Assembly (NCBI RefSeq): GCF_020379485.1
Contig: NW_026014788.1
Coordinates: 62,001-126,000 of the forward strand
Reading direction: 5' to 3'
Length of the DNA stretch: 64,000 bases
From: Brassica napus
Taxonomy: Eukaryota; Streptophyta; Magnoliopsida; Brassicales; Brassicaceae
A program made the translations under genes and the position numbers. Shown here one piece after another: positions 1 to 8,814 of this stretch; position 1 is the first letter of the stretch; the number at the start of each line of letters is the position of its first letter. Under the pieces are notes generated by a model that had not been told where the DNA came from, ran no database searches, and saw only the letters and a list, made by a program, of their open reading frames with translations.

Positions 1-802
1 CAACATTATCTTGTATCTCTCGGTTGAGACCTCCTAAGAACCTAGCCATAGTAGCTTCTTTATCTTCAGAAACACGAGCTCTCAGCATCAACAGCTCCAT
101 GTCTTGATAGTATTCTTCAACAGATCGAGATCCTTGGGTGAGTCTTCTTAACTTCTGGTGCAAGTCGCGATGATAGTGATTTGGCACAAATCTTTTACGC
201 ATGAGAGCCTTCATCTCGTGCCATGTTTCAACGGGATACTCTTGGTTAAGTCTCCTGGTAGTCACAAGCTGGTCCCACCAACTCAGCGCATAGTCATGGA
301 ACTCAGTTGCTGCTATCTGAATTCTTTGGGCATTGGTGTAGTGCTTACAGTTAAACACCAACTCCATCTTCTTTTCCCATTCCAAGTAAGCATCCGGATC
401 AACTTTGCCATGGAAAGGAGGTATCTTCAGCTTTAAACCAGCAAGATCATCTCTGTAAGTTCTCCTTTCATCATGATCTCTTCTATATCTCCTTCTACTA
501 TCTCTAGAAGAGGAACTGCTGTGCGTGGCTCGGTTACGCTCATAGTAGTGGTCTGTTTCTTGTGATTCAGCATGCTCTCTCGGGGTTTCATCACGTCTTT
601 CTCGTCTAGACTCATTGCTATGACCTTGGCCCGTAGCTTGCCTTATCTCTTGCCTTATTTCATCGCGAAGTTCCTTCATACTGCTCTTGATCATATCAGC
701 AACGGTAGTGATCATCGTTTGGTTTAATTGCTCAGTCATCTGATCTCTCAATAACTTGTTCTGTCTCACGAGTTCTGCTTCCTCTTCCGACTCTCTCACC
801 AT
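1..802 (-). CDS. gag: Gag of CRB-like gypsy element (partial, runs off window)
   Basis: The ATG lies at 802-800, in the same context as the start of the 18008-24613 copy, and the frame appears open to the window edge (about 267 codons). Gag forms the cytoplasmic virus-like particle. The N-terminus is acidic and charged (MVRESEDEAELVRQ), then comes an Arg/Ser/Glu-rich low-complexity stretch and the capsid-type domain with the WEKKMELVF and WWDQL motifs. The zinc knuckle would lie beyond the edge. Around positions 50-53 this copy keeps two bases that are missing at 20085/20086 in the other copy, so its frame continues where the other stops. Whether the rest is intact cannot be seen. Confidence 0.8.
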   Translation of the reverse strand, partial: MVRESEEEAELVRQNKLLRDQMTEQLNQTMITTVADMIKSSMKELRDEIRQEIRQATGQGHSNESRRERRDETPREHAESQETDHYYERNRATHSSSSSRDSRRRYRRDHDERRTYRDDLAGLKLKIPPFHGKVDPDAYLEWEKKMELVFNCKHYTNAQRIQIAATEFHDYALSWWDQLVTTRRLNQEYPVETWHEMKALMRKRFVPNHYHRDLHQKLRRLTQGSRSVEEYYQDMELLMLRARVSEDKEATMARFLGGLNREIQDNV

Positions 803-1289
803 GGTACCTGATTCAGAAAACACTCAAACAAGTAAGATGTTCACAAGAATCAAATCAGAACAATTAGTCGACGCGGAAACAACTTTCAAAAGATTCAAAA
901 GATAGAAAACTTGTAGATCACGGATTAGAGAATTCAAATCGACAAGACTAAGATTAGATCTATCAATTTTGGATTTATGCAGATCAGATTCAAGACAAAT
1001 AAGAACAGATCTATCACAGAAACAACACAAATCAAATTATTCAGCAAGTGATTCGACAGATCAAGCGATTCGATTACTTCCTTCACACGGATCGGATGAG
1101 TTTGATTCAAAATATGATAAGAACACTTAGATCTAACAGGATTCAACACAGATGATTAGCAATCAGGTGATATGCTACTCAGATGATACGAGAAACAACA
1201 ACAGATCGCAGATCTATCAATGGTAATCAAAGAAGTTGAAGAGTTTATTTGAAACAGAAGAGAAATCGAAAACTTCCCAATCCAAAGCA

Positions 1290-1301
1290 GCTCTGATACC
1301 A
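1290..1301 (-). other. Primer-binding site (initiator Met tRNA type)
   Basis: On the minus strand the sequence reads TGGTATCAGAGC, two bases inside the LTR end. This is the standard plant primer-binding site complementary to the 3' end of initiator methionine tRNA. The same string follows the 5' LTR of the other CRB-like and copia elements in the window. Confidence 0.85.
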
Positions 1302-1303
1302 CT

Positions 1304-2125
1304 TAATGAACTCCTAGGATGCTTCTTTGGATTGAACTGGATAGATCCTTGTATAAACGAATCAGAGACTCAAGTTTATCAAGGTGATGGATCGTTTGGT
1401 GACACAAAGAGTTGCGGAATGGCTCCTTGATACTCCTAGATGACTAGCTTGGATATTACACACCAAAATAGACACCCTTAGTTGTTGGATATGACACACC
1501 AACGAGATTCACTCAAGACTTGATGAGAAGTAAAGAGAGAACAAAGAAATCTGATAGATTTGTAGAAAAAGGATTGTGATTAAAAGAGAGAACGCAAACA
1601 AACTTATATAGAGAAGTATGGAACAGGCTCCATATTCTCGAGATCATTAAAGGGAACAGGCTCCCTTGGAACTACAACAAAGACTAAAGACTTATTCAAA
1701 TTCGAAAAGAGTTTTAAAACATGAAATAAAAACCATAGTTTAAAAATAACATAAGGTGGAACCGTGATACATCATCTAAGGTTTATGTAAGTAACTTGTG
1801 GCCTCATTGAAAACCTGCCTTTGGAAAACCCAATGGGACAAAACCAAAGGTTAGGAAAAGAGCACGCACAAGCACTTGCTTAGATGATGATCAGTTTGAA
1901 ACCATTGCTTGAATGGTGATAAGAGTGTCTTGATTGATCAAACGTCCATCAAGGCCGTCTTCTTGCTTCCATGAGATCATAAGTAGACTTCCAACAGCTT
2001 CTTTGAGTCTTCTAGCTTTGGCGCGAGTGATGGGACCTGGTGGAATGACTAAGGCATCATCTTCTTCCCTTGATTTGTCTTTGAACTCTTCATATCCATC
2101 CTTGTGCCGGTCCATGATCATATCA
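1304..2125 (-). repeat. 5' LTR of the CRB-like element (822 bp)
   Basis: In element orientation it starts TGATATGATC and ends GAGTTCATTA, the same ends and length as the LTR at 18008-18829. A TATA box (reverse complement at 1603-1610) lies about 516 bases in. The first ~240 bases hold an open frame for the C-terminal tail of integrase. At positions where the two LTRs of the nested copy differ, this LTR agrees sometimes with one and sometimes with the other, so it approximates the ancestral sequence. Confidence 0.9.
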
Positions 2126-2511
2126 CGATGTAAGAAGCTTGATTTTGATACATAAAGTAGTGGAGAATCACCAGGAAGCTGAATAAATCTCATAGGAGTT
2201 ATGATGAAGAAGCTATCCCACTTTCAAATCAGGTGATCCCAGTTTTCCTGTTTGGGAATATGACAGCTTCTTTGTCATTCTAATCAAACCAGGATGAATC
2301 GCGATGTAAGAAACTTGATTTTGATACATAAGGTAGTGGAGAATCACCAGGAAGCTGAATAAATCTCATAGGAGTTAGGACGAAGAAGCTATCCCACTTT
2401 CAAATCAGGTGATCCCAGTTTTCCTGTTTGGGAATATGACAGCTTCTTTGTCATTCTAATCAAACCAGGATGAATCGAGATGTAAGAAGCTTGATTTTGA
2501 TACATAAAGTA
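2126..2511 (+). repeat. CentBr satellite block A (about 2 monomers, diverged)
   Basis: Just over two monomers of the 176-bp satellite, with more substitutions than the central blocks (for example AAACTTG for AAGCTTG, AAGGTAG for AAAGTAG, GGACGAAG for GGATGAAG). It lies between the CRB-like insertion (left) and the 2512-4120 insertion (right), and its last five bases, AAGTA, are repeated at 4121-4125. Confidence 0.95.
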
Positions 2512-4120
2512 TATGAGATTTTCAGAGATCTCAGGTTGTGTGTGTGTATAAGCTCCAATGGAGCAAGCTGAGAAGATTAGAGTTTCTTTTAGGTGATTTT
2601 AGAGAGAGAGTTTATAAGAGTGTTTATGTGTTTACTTAAATCAGAAACAAGAGACTTTGAGAGATTAAGAGTATAAGAAAGGGAGAGATTAAAGAGAATC
2701 TGATTCAAGAACACATTTCATTATGAAGTGGAGAGGGGAAATCCCCCAAACTTCCTTAAGGCTTGAAATCGCCAATTACATAGGCTTATATAGACTTTAC
2801 ATTTTGCAAACTCATAAACCCTTAATCTAATGGATAGAAATGACTGAATCTAAATGGATGGCTAGGATGAAGAGTTGAGATTGCAATCTGTGTGAAATGT
2901 CTTGATTGGATGAGAGCTATATGATATCTGATTGGTTGATTCAAACTGGTCAAAGGGAAGGCTGTTCTCCCATTGGCTCCTTATAGGCTCCCATGTATCA
3001 AGCCTTCATTCAGACCATGTTCATGGTCGTGGCTCCCTTCGGCTTTACAGCCAAAGCCAGCCTGTCCATCCTCCAAAGTAACCAATCAGCTCCATCTTTG
3101 CTCTCATTGGCCGCTTGCCTCCACAAAGGATCTTCTTGATTCCCTTTTGATGCTTCACGACCAGACTTCTTTTTATCAGCCCTAAGTATGCACAACGTCT
3201 CCCGGACATGTTCTGATCACGCCCTAAGCTTGCACATCTTGTCCCGGACTCTGCACCACCTCAAAACATCTCAAATGGCCAAGTTGTGTTTCCTCGGGTT
3301 GTCTCGGTCCGTACGGATCCGTACAGGTCCGTACCATCCGTACTGCCTCGCCCTAAGTATGCACACTCACCCATTTGCTCCCAAACACACTTCTAAGTCC
3401 CTCCTGGACTTGGCCCTATCTTTGCACAGCCATATGAGCACTTCTTGACACCTTCAGACACTCCTAAAGTCTTCATAGACAATCTCCGGAGGTCTTGCCC
3501 TATTCTTGCTCAAGACTCAATCTCAACTCAACACTTCACCACTCCATTTCTTTTCTTCAAGTCAACACTCCCCCTCAAGCTTGACTTTAGCTGATCCTAA
3601 GTCAAGCTTGGAACCTTGAAGAACTTCCTCATTAAAAACCTCACCAAGGAAAACCCTTTGGGACAAAACCTTGATGAGGGAAAAAGAGTAAAGCCTCCAA
3701 GGCCTAGGGATTGGCCAGTGAGTCTTTGTGCCTTACCAGCAATGTAAGGGACACAAAGACTCTGGATCATGGCCTCTTCTCGTGATGCAATGTTGATCAT
3801 CAGTTCATTGCACACCACCAACACTTCTTGGAACTCTTCTTTGGACCGGCCTGAGTCTTCCCTTCTCTCGTGGCTTCTTGCCATCTCCATCAGGTAAGAC
3901 ACGCCTAGCTCCTGCTCATTGAGTATCCAAGTACCTGATACAACATTCCACAAGTGTATCAGTCCTCAAGAGATAAACTTATCATGTATATATTTAAAGA
4001 GATAAGTTCAGGTTTACTCCCTTGTTTAAGATGGTGAGGAGTGGTCTCTTCATTTCGCCACTTGACTCCTCACATGCTAAGCTTAACAGCTTCTCCTTTC
4101 ATCACACAAGCTCACTAACA
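2512..4120 (-). mobile_element. Solo LTR or copia-like retrotransposon remnant
   Basis: The insert is cleanly bounded by AAGTA on both sides (2507-2511 and 4121-4125), and the satellite monomer continues across it. In minus orientation it begins TGTTAGTGAG and ends TCTCATA, resembling the TG...ATA ends of the copia LTRs here. Positions 3582-3568 carry, on the minus strand, the polypurine tract AAGCTTGAGGGGGAG followed by TGTTGA, exactly as at the 3' LTR junctions of copia-1 and copia-3. That suggests a 3' LTR at 3567-2512 with ~550 bp of upstream sequence. The outer end (TGTTAGTG) does not match the start of that LTR (TGTTGACT), so it is either a rearranged element or a 1.6-kb solo LTR with an internal PPT-like string. 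No integrase or RT motif is present. Confidence 0.7.
3597..3953 (-). CDS. Hypothetical ORF inside the 2512-4120 insert
   Basis: An open frame of 118 codons on the element's own strand. I do not recognise a domain. The N-terminal two thirds is charged and could be a fragment of an element protein (ARSHERREDSGRSKEEFQ). The last ~30 codons run through the conserved non-coding motif that follows pol in the copia elements, so that part is unlikely to be true protein. The methionine at 3953 is arbitrary. It may be a decayed coding end or a chance ORF. Confidence 0.25.
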   Translation of the reverse strand: MWNVVSGTWILNEQELGVSYLMEMARSHERREDSGRSKEEFQEVLVVCNELMINIASREEAMIQSLCVPYIAGKAQRLTGQSLGLGGFTLFPSSRFCPKGFSLVRFLMRKFFKVPSLT

Positions 4121-6946
4121 AAGTAGTGGAGAATCACCAGGAAGCTGAATAAATCTCATAGGAGTTAGGATGAAGAAGCTATCCCACTTTCAAATCAGGT
4201 GATCCCAGTTTTCTTGTTTGGGAATATGACAGCTTCTTTGTCATTCTAATCAAACCAGGATGAATCGCAATGTAAGAAGCTTGATTTTGAAACATAAAGT
4301 AGTGGAGAATCACCAAAAAGCTGAATAAATCTCATAGGAGTTAGGATGAAGAAGCTATCCCACTTTCATATCAGGTGATCCCAGTTTTCCTGTTTGGGAA
4401 TATGACAGCTTCTTTGTCATTCTAATCAAACAAGGATGAATCGCGATATAAGAAGCTTGATTTTGATACATAAAGTAGTGGAGAATCATCCGGAAGCTGA
4501 ATAAATCTCATAGGAGTTAGGATGAAGAAGCTATCCCACTTTCAAATCAGGTGATCCCAGTTTTCCTGTTTGGGAATATGACAGCTTCTTTGTCATTCTA
4601 ATCAAACCAGGATGAATCGCGATGTAAGAAGCTTGATTTTGAAACATAAAGTAGTGGAGAATCACCAGGAAGCTGAATAAATCTCATAGGAGTTAGGATG
4701 AAGAAGCTATCCCACTTTCAAATCAGGTGATCCCAGTTTTCCTGTTTGGGAATATGACAAACTCTTTGTCATTCTAATCAAACCAGGATGAATCGCGATG
4801 TAAGAAGCTTGATTTTGATACATAAAGTAGTGGAGAATCACCAGGAGCTGAATAAATCTCATAGGAGTTAGGATGAAGAAGCTATCCCACTTTCAAATCA
4901 GGTGTTCCAGTTTTCCTGTTTTGGATAATATGTGGACAGCTTCTTTGTCATTCTAATCAAACCAGGATGAATCGCGATGTAAGAAGCTTGATTTTGATAA
5001 TAAAGTAGTGGAGAATCACCAGGAAGCTGAATATATCTCATAGGAGTTAGGATGAAGAAGCTATCCCACTTTCAAATCAGGTGATCCCAGTTTTCCTGTT
5101 TGGGAATATGACAGCTTCTTTGTCATTCTAATCAAACCAGGATAAATCGCGATGTAAGAAGCTTGATTTTGAAACATAAAGTAGTGGAGAATCACCAGGA
5201 AGCTGAATAAATCTCATAGGAGTTAGGATGAAGAAGCTATCCCACTTTCAAATCAGGTGATCCCAGTTTTCCTGTTTGGGAATATGACAGCTTCTTGTCA
5301 TTCTAATCAAACCAGGATGAATCGCGATGTAAGAAGCTTGATTTTGATACATAAAGTAGTGGAGAATCACCGGAAGCTGAATAAATCTCATAGGAGTTAG
5401 GATGAAGAAGCTATCCCACTTTCAAATCAGGTGATCCCAGTTTTCCTGTTTGGGAATATGACAGCTTCTTTGTCATTCTAATCAAACCAGGATGAATCGC
5501 GATGTAAGAAGCTTGATTTTGATACATAAAGTAGTGGAGAATCACCAGGAAGCTGAATAAATCTCATAGGAGTTAGGATGAAGAAGCTATCCCACTTTCA
5601 AATCAGGTGATCCCAGTTTTCCTGTTTGGGAATATGACAGCTTCTTTGTCATTCTAATCAAACCAGGATGAATCGCGATGTAAGAAGCTTGATTTTGATA
5701 CATAAAGTAGTGGAGAATCACCAGGAAGCTGAATATATCTCATAGGAGTTAGGATGAAGAAGCTATCCCACTTTCAAATCAGGTGATCCCAGTTTTCCTG
5801 TTTGGGAATATGACAGCTTCTTTGTCATTCTAATCAAACCAGGATAAATCGCGATGTAAGAAGCTTGATTTTGATACATAAAGTAGTGGAGAATCACCAG
5901 GAAGCTGAATATCTCATAGGAGTTAGGATGAAGAAGCTATCCCACTTTCAAATCAGGTGATCCCAGTTTTCCTGTTTGGGAATATGACAGCTTCTTGTCA
6001 TTCTAATCAAACCAGGATGAATCGCGATGTAAGAAGCTTGATTTTGATACATAAAGTAGTGGAGAATCACCAGGAAGCTGAATAAATCTCATAGGAGTTA
6101 GGATGAAGAAGCTATCCCACTTTCAAATCAGGTGATCCCAGTTTTCCTGTTTGGGAATATGACAGCTTCTTTGTCATTCTAATCAAACCAGGATGAATCG
6201 CGATGTAAGAAGCTTGATTTTGAAACATAAAGTAGTGGAGAATCACCAGGAAGCTGAATAAATCTCATAGGAGTTAGGATGAAGAAGCTATCCCACTTTC
6301 AAATCAGGTGATCCCAGTTTTCCTGTTTGGGAATATGACAGCTTCTTTGTCATTCTAATCAAACCAGGATGAATCGCGATGTAAGAAGCTTGATTTTGAT
6401 ACATAAAGTAGTGGAGAATCACCAGGAAGCTGAATAAATCTCATAGGAGTTAGGATGAAGAAGCTATCCCACTTTCAAATCAGGTGATCCCAGTTTTCCT
6501 GTTTGGGAATATGACAGCTTCTTTGTCATTCTAATCAAACCAGGATGAATCGCGATGTAAGAAGCTTGATTTTGATACATAAAGTAGTGGAGAATCACCA
6601 GGAAGCTGAATAAATCTCATAGGAGTTAGGATGAAGAAGCTATCCCACTTTCAAATCAGGTGATCCCAGTTTTCCTGTTTGGGAATATGACAGCTTCTTT
6701 GTCATTCTAATCAAACCAGGATGAATCGCGATGTAAGAAGCTTGATTTTGATACATAAAGTAGTGGAGAATCACCAGGAAGCTGAATAAATCTCATAGGA
6801 GTTAGGACGAAGAAGCTATCCCACTTTCAAATCAGGTGATCCCAGTTTTCCTGTTTGGGAATATGACAGCTTCTTTGTCATTCTAATCAAACCAGGATAA
6901 ATCGCGATGTAAGAAGCTTCATTTTGAAACATAAAGTAGTGGAGAA
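4121..6946 (+). repeat. CentBr satellite block B (about 16 monomers, variable)
   Basis: Sixteen head-to-tail monomers of ~176 bp, each with a HindIII site (AAGCTTGATTTTGA). Unlike the later blocks, monomers differ by point changes and 1-2 bp indels: GAAAC versus GATAC before ATAAAG, GATAAATCGCG for GATGAATCGCG, ATATATCTC for AATAAATCTC, and TTCTTGTC for TTCTTTGTC. Several variants recur about 700 bp apart, indicating a local four-monomer duplication. It ends in the GAGAA target duplication (6942-6946) of copia-1. Confidence 0.95.
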
Positions 6947-7538
6947 TGTTGAGAAGAGTGCACTATAATATGAAGAAGAAGTCCAAGAGGGTGTAGAAGT
7001 GTTGAGGAGTTAATAAGCAAGTAAGAGAAGGAGCATGTACGGACAGACAGTACGGATAGGGAGAGCAGTACGGACGCAGGCCGTACCAACGACCATCCGC
7101 AAGAAGTAACTCGGCCAAGGTGAAATGTAAACAGGCTGGAGTTACTTTACCTTACTTACCGTGAACCTGAAGTTGAGCTGAACATTAGAAGGATAAGGGA
7201 GGCGCGTCTGACAGCCTGTCATAGGCTGGAAAGGTAAAGGCATATTCAAAGATGCCTTACACATGTGGAGACTCTCATTGGAAGGATTCAAATGAGCTCT
7301 TAGCTGGTTATTGACCTCACATGCTTTCTACTTTATGTAATCGAAACCCTAGTGTCTTAAGCTTCCTATATAAGTGTAAACTCTCTCATTATTAATGTTA
7401 AGCAAGTTATGAGTCTCTCTTAGTCTCTCTCTAGTTCTTACTTAGACTCTTAATCTCATTTTATACTTTAATCTTCTCTAAATCTCTTCTAATCTTTCCT
7501 AAATACTCAGATCACTCTAAACATCACTAAAAGTGATA
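6947..7538 (+). repeat. 5' LTR of copia-1 (592 bp)
   Basis: Starts TGTTGAGAAG and ends AAAAGTGATA, so the termini are TG...TA rather than TG...CA. Three GTACGGA copies and one CCGTACC cluster at 7037-7087 in the presumed U3. A TATA box (TATATAAG) sits at 7367-7374. Confidence 0.95.
7367..7374 (+). promoter_or_regulatory. Candidate TATA box of copia-1 5' LTR
   Basis: TATATAAG about 170 bp before the LTR end, followed by a pyrimidine-rich stretch. The same box is at 12920-12927 in the 3' LTR. The position suits the U3/R boundary of a plant LTR promoter; the transcription start is inferred, not seen. Confidence 0.6.
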
Positions 7539-7551
7539 TGGTATCAGAGCC
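7539..7551 (+). other. Primer-binding site of copia-1
   Basis: TGGTATCAGAGCC directly abuts the LTR end, as expected for priming by initiator Met tRNA. Confidence 0.9.
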
Positions 7552-7786
7552 AGGTTCGTGAGAGCCTGAGGTCGTGTGAGATTCTTTGAAGCCTCAAGGT
7601 TGAAGCTTTGAAGAAACTCTTGTGTGTTCTTGTGTGTTTGAGAGTTTCTGGGTACTTTTCAAGTTCAAGACTGGTTGTGGTGTGTCATCTGAAGCTGTGT
7701 GGGTTGAAGATCGAGGCGGTGAAGGTTTCTACAAGTCATTCAACTCAAGATAAAGTTTCTGAAGCTTAGAGGGTTCATCATTCAAC

Positions 7787-8698
7787 ATGGAGAGTGGGAT
7801 GAACATGAACATGAAGGTAGCTGTGTGTTTCAAGGGAACCAACTACTTGGTGTGGTCTCGGATGGTGAGAACCACGGTGGGAAGCAAGGGGTTGTGGAAG
7901 CACATCACCCCCGGAGAAGCTCCAAAACTCATCACTCAAGGAGAGGATGATGGTGAGGCTGCAAGCAAGGCGGAAGAGAAGTGGCATCAAGAGGACATGC
8001 TGGTGATGTCTGTGCTTCATGCGTCACTTGAGCCGGCCATTCTGGATGCATACAGCTACTGTGAGTCTGCTAAGGAGCTGTGGGATACTTTGAAGAAGGT
8101 GTATGGCAACACGTCAAACCTAAGCCGAGTGTTTGAAGTGAAGCAAGCCATCAACAACCTTGTACAAGAAGACATGGAGTTCACCAAGCATCTAGGGAGA
8201 TTCAGGAGTCTCTGGTCCGAGATGGAGATGCTTAGGCCAAGCACAACGGATGCTGATGAGCTTAACAAGAGGAGAGAGCAAGACAAGGTCTTTGGGCTAC
8301 TCCTCACGCTGAACCCGGCTTACAACGGTCTCATCCAGCACCTGCTTAGAGAAGACACTCTACCTGATCTTGAGGATGTGTGTGCGCGGATTCAGAAGGA
8401 GCAAGGCTCCATTGGGTTGTTTGCAAAGAAAGGAGACCTTTCCCTTGCAAGCCAAGCAACTCAAGAGGAAGGTAGTGAAGCTCCACAAGCAAACAAGGCT
8501 GCGGCTGCGCATGGGAAGTTTGAGGAGAGGAGGTTCAATGGGAGTTGTGATCACTGCAAGAAGCATGGCCACAAGAAGAGCCAATGCTGGATACTCCATC
8601 CTCACCTCAAGCCGGCTAAGTTCATGAAGGATCGTGAGGCAAGGGCTAATGTCTCGGATGGACAAGTGGAGCTGGTACAAGCAAAGGAAAGGAGATAG
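7787..8698 (+). CDS. gag: Gag of copia-1 with zinc knuckle
   Basis: 303 codons from ATG in the same context as copia-3 (start MESGM). The N-terminal domain carries [10 protein letters not shown] and SKGLWKHI; a central UBN2-type capsid region has [14 protein letters not shown] and [13 protein letters not shown]; the nucleocapsid CCHC knuckle is [14 protein letters not shown] at about residues 255-268. Gag packages the element RNA in a virus-like particle. In copia-3 the homologous sequence runs straight on into protease, whereas here the frame ends at TAG 8696-8698 and pol is one frame away, so a small indel between about 8640 and 8692 separates the two. Confidence 0.9.
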   Translation: MESGMNMNMKVAVCFKGTNYLVWSRMVRTTVGSKGLWKHITPGEAPKLITQGEDDGEAASKAEEKWHQEDMLVMSVLHASLEPAILDAYSYCESAKELWDTLKKVYGNTSNLSRVFEVKQAINNLVQEDMEFTKHLGRFRSLWSEMEMLRPSTTDADELNKRREQDKVFGLLLTLNPAYNGLIQHLLREDTLPDLEDVCARIQKEQGSIGLFAKKGDLSLASQATQEEGSEAPQANKAAAAHGKFEERRFNGSCDHCKKHGHKKSQCWILHPHLKPAKFMKDREARANVSDGQVELVQAKERR

Positions 8699-8814
8699 AT
8701 GGGCGTGAGGCAGGTGATGGAAAGTCTCTTGTAGCCTACACTGGAGCATCAAGCAACCGTGGGAACAATGATCAAGAGTATCTAAGGAGATCCGACCTTG
8801 ATGCTCTCATTAAG

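Larger units (their letters stand above)
1..2125 (-). mobile_element. CRM/CRB-like Ty3/gypsy retrotransposon, 5' part, runs off the window
   Basis: Reading leftwards from 2125 there is a complete 5' LTR (2125-1304), a primer-binding site, a leader without a gene (1289-803) and the start of gag (802 to the edge). The whole stretch is the reverse complement of 18008-20126 in the second copy of the same family, with few differences. The satellite resumes directly at 2126; the five bases 2126-2130 (CGATG, part of the satellite monomer) should be the target duplication, but the other end is outside the window. CRB is the centromeric gypsy family of Brassica; assignment rests on the centromeric location and on the second copy, whose pol reads into the 3' LTR. 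This copy lacks the 2-bp deletion that breaks gag in the second copy. Confidence 0.85.

Noticed and set aside
1891..2193. Minus-strand 100-codon ORF
   Set aside because: It fuses antisense satellite with the LTR-encoded integrase tail across the insertion junction; only the LTR part has coding history.
2973..3448. Short plus-strand ORFs in the 2512-4120 insert
   Set aside because: They oppose the element's orientation and cover the presumed LTR with its short repeated motifs; no domain or codon pattern.
7540..7560. tRNA gene fragment at TGGTATCAGAGCC
   Set aside because: Only 12-13 bases match, directly at the LTR end in each element, which is the primer-binding site, not a tRNA gene.
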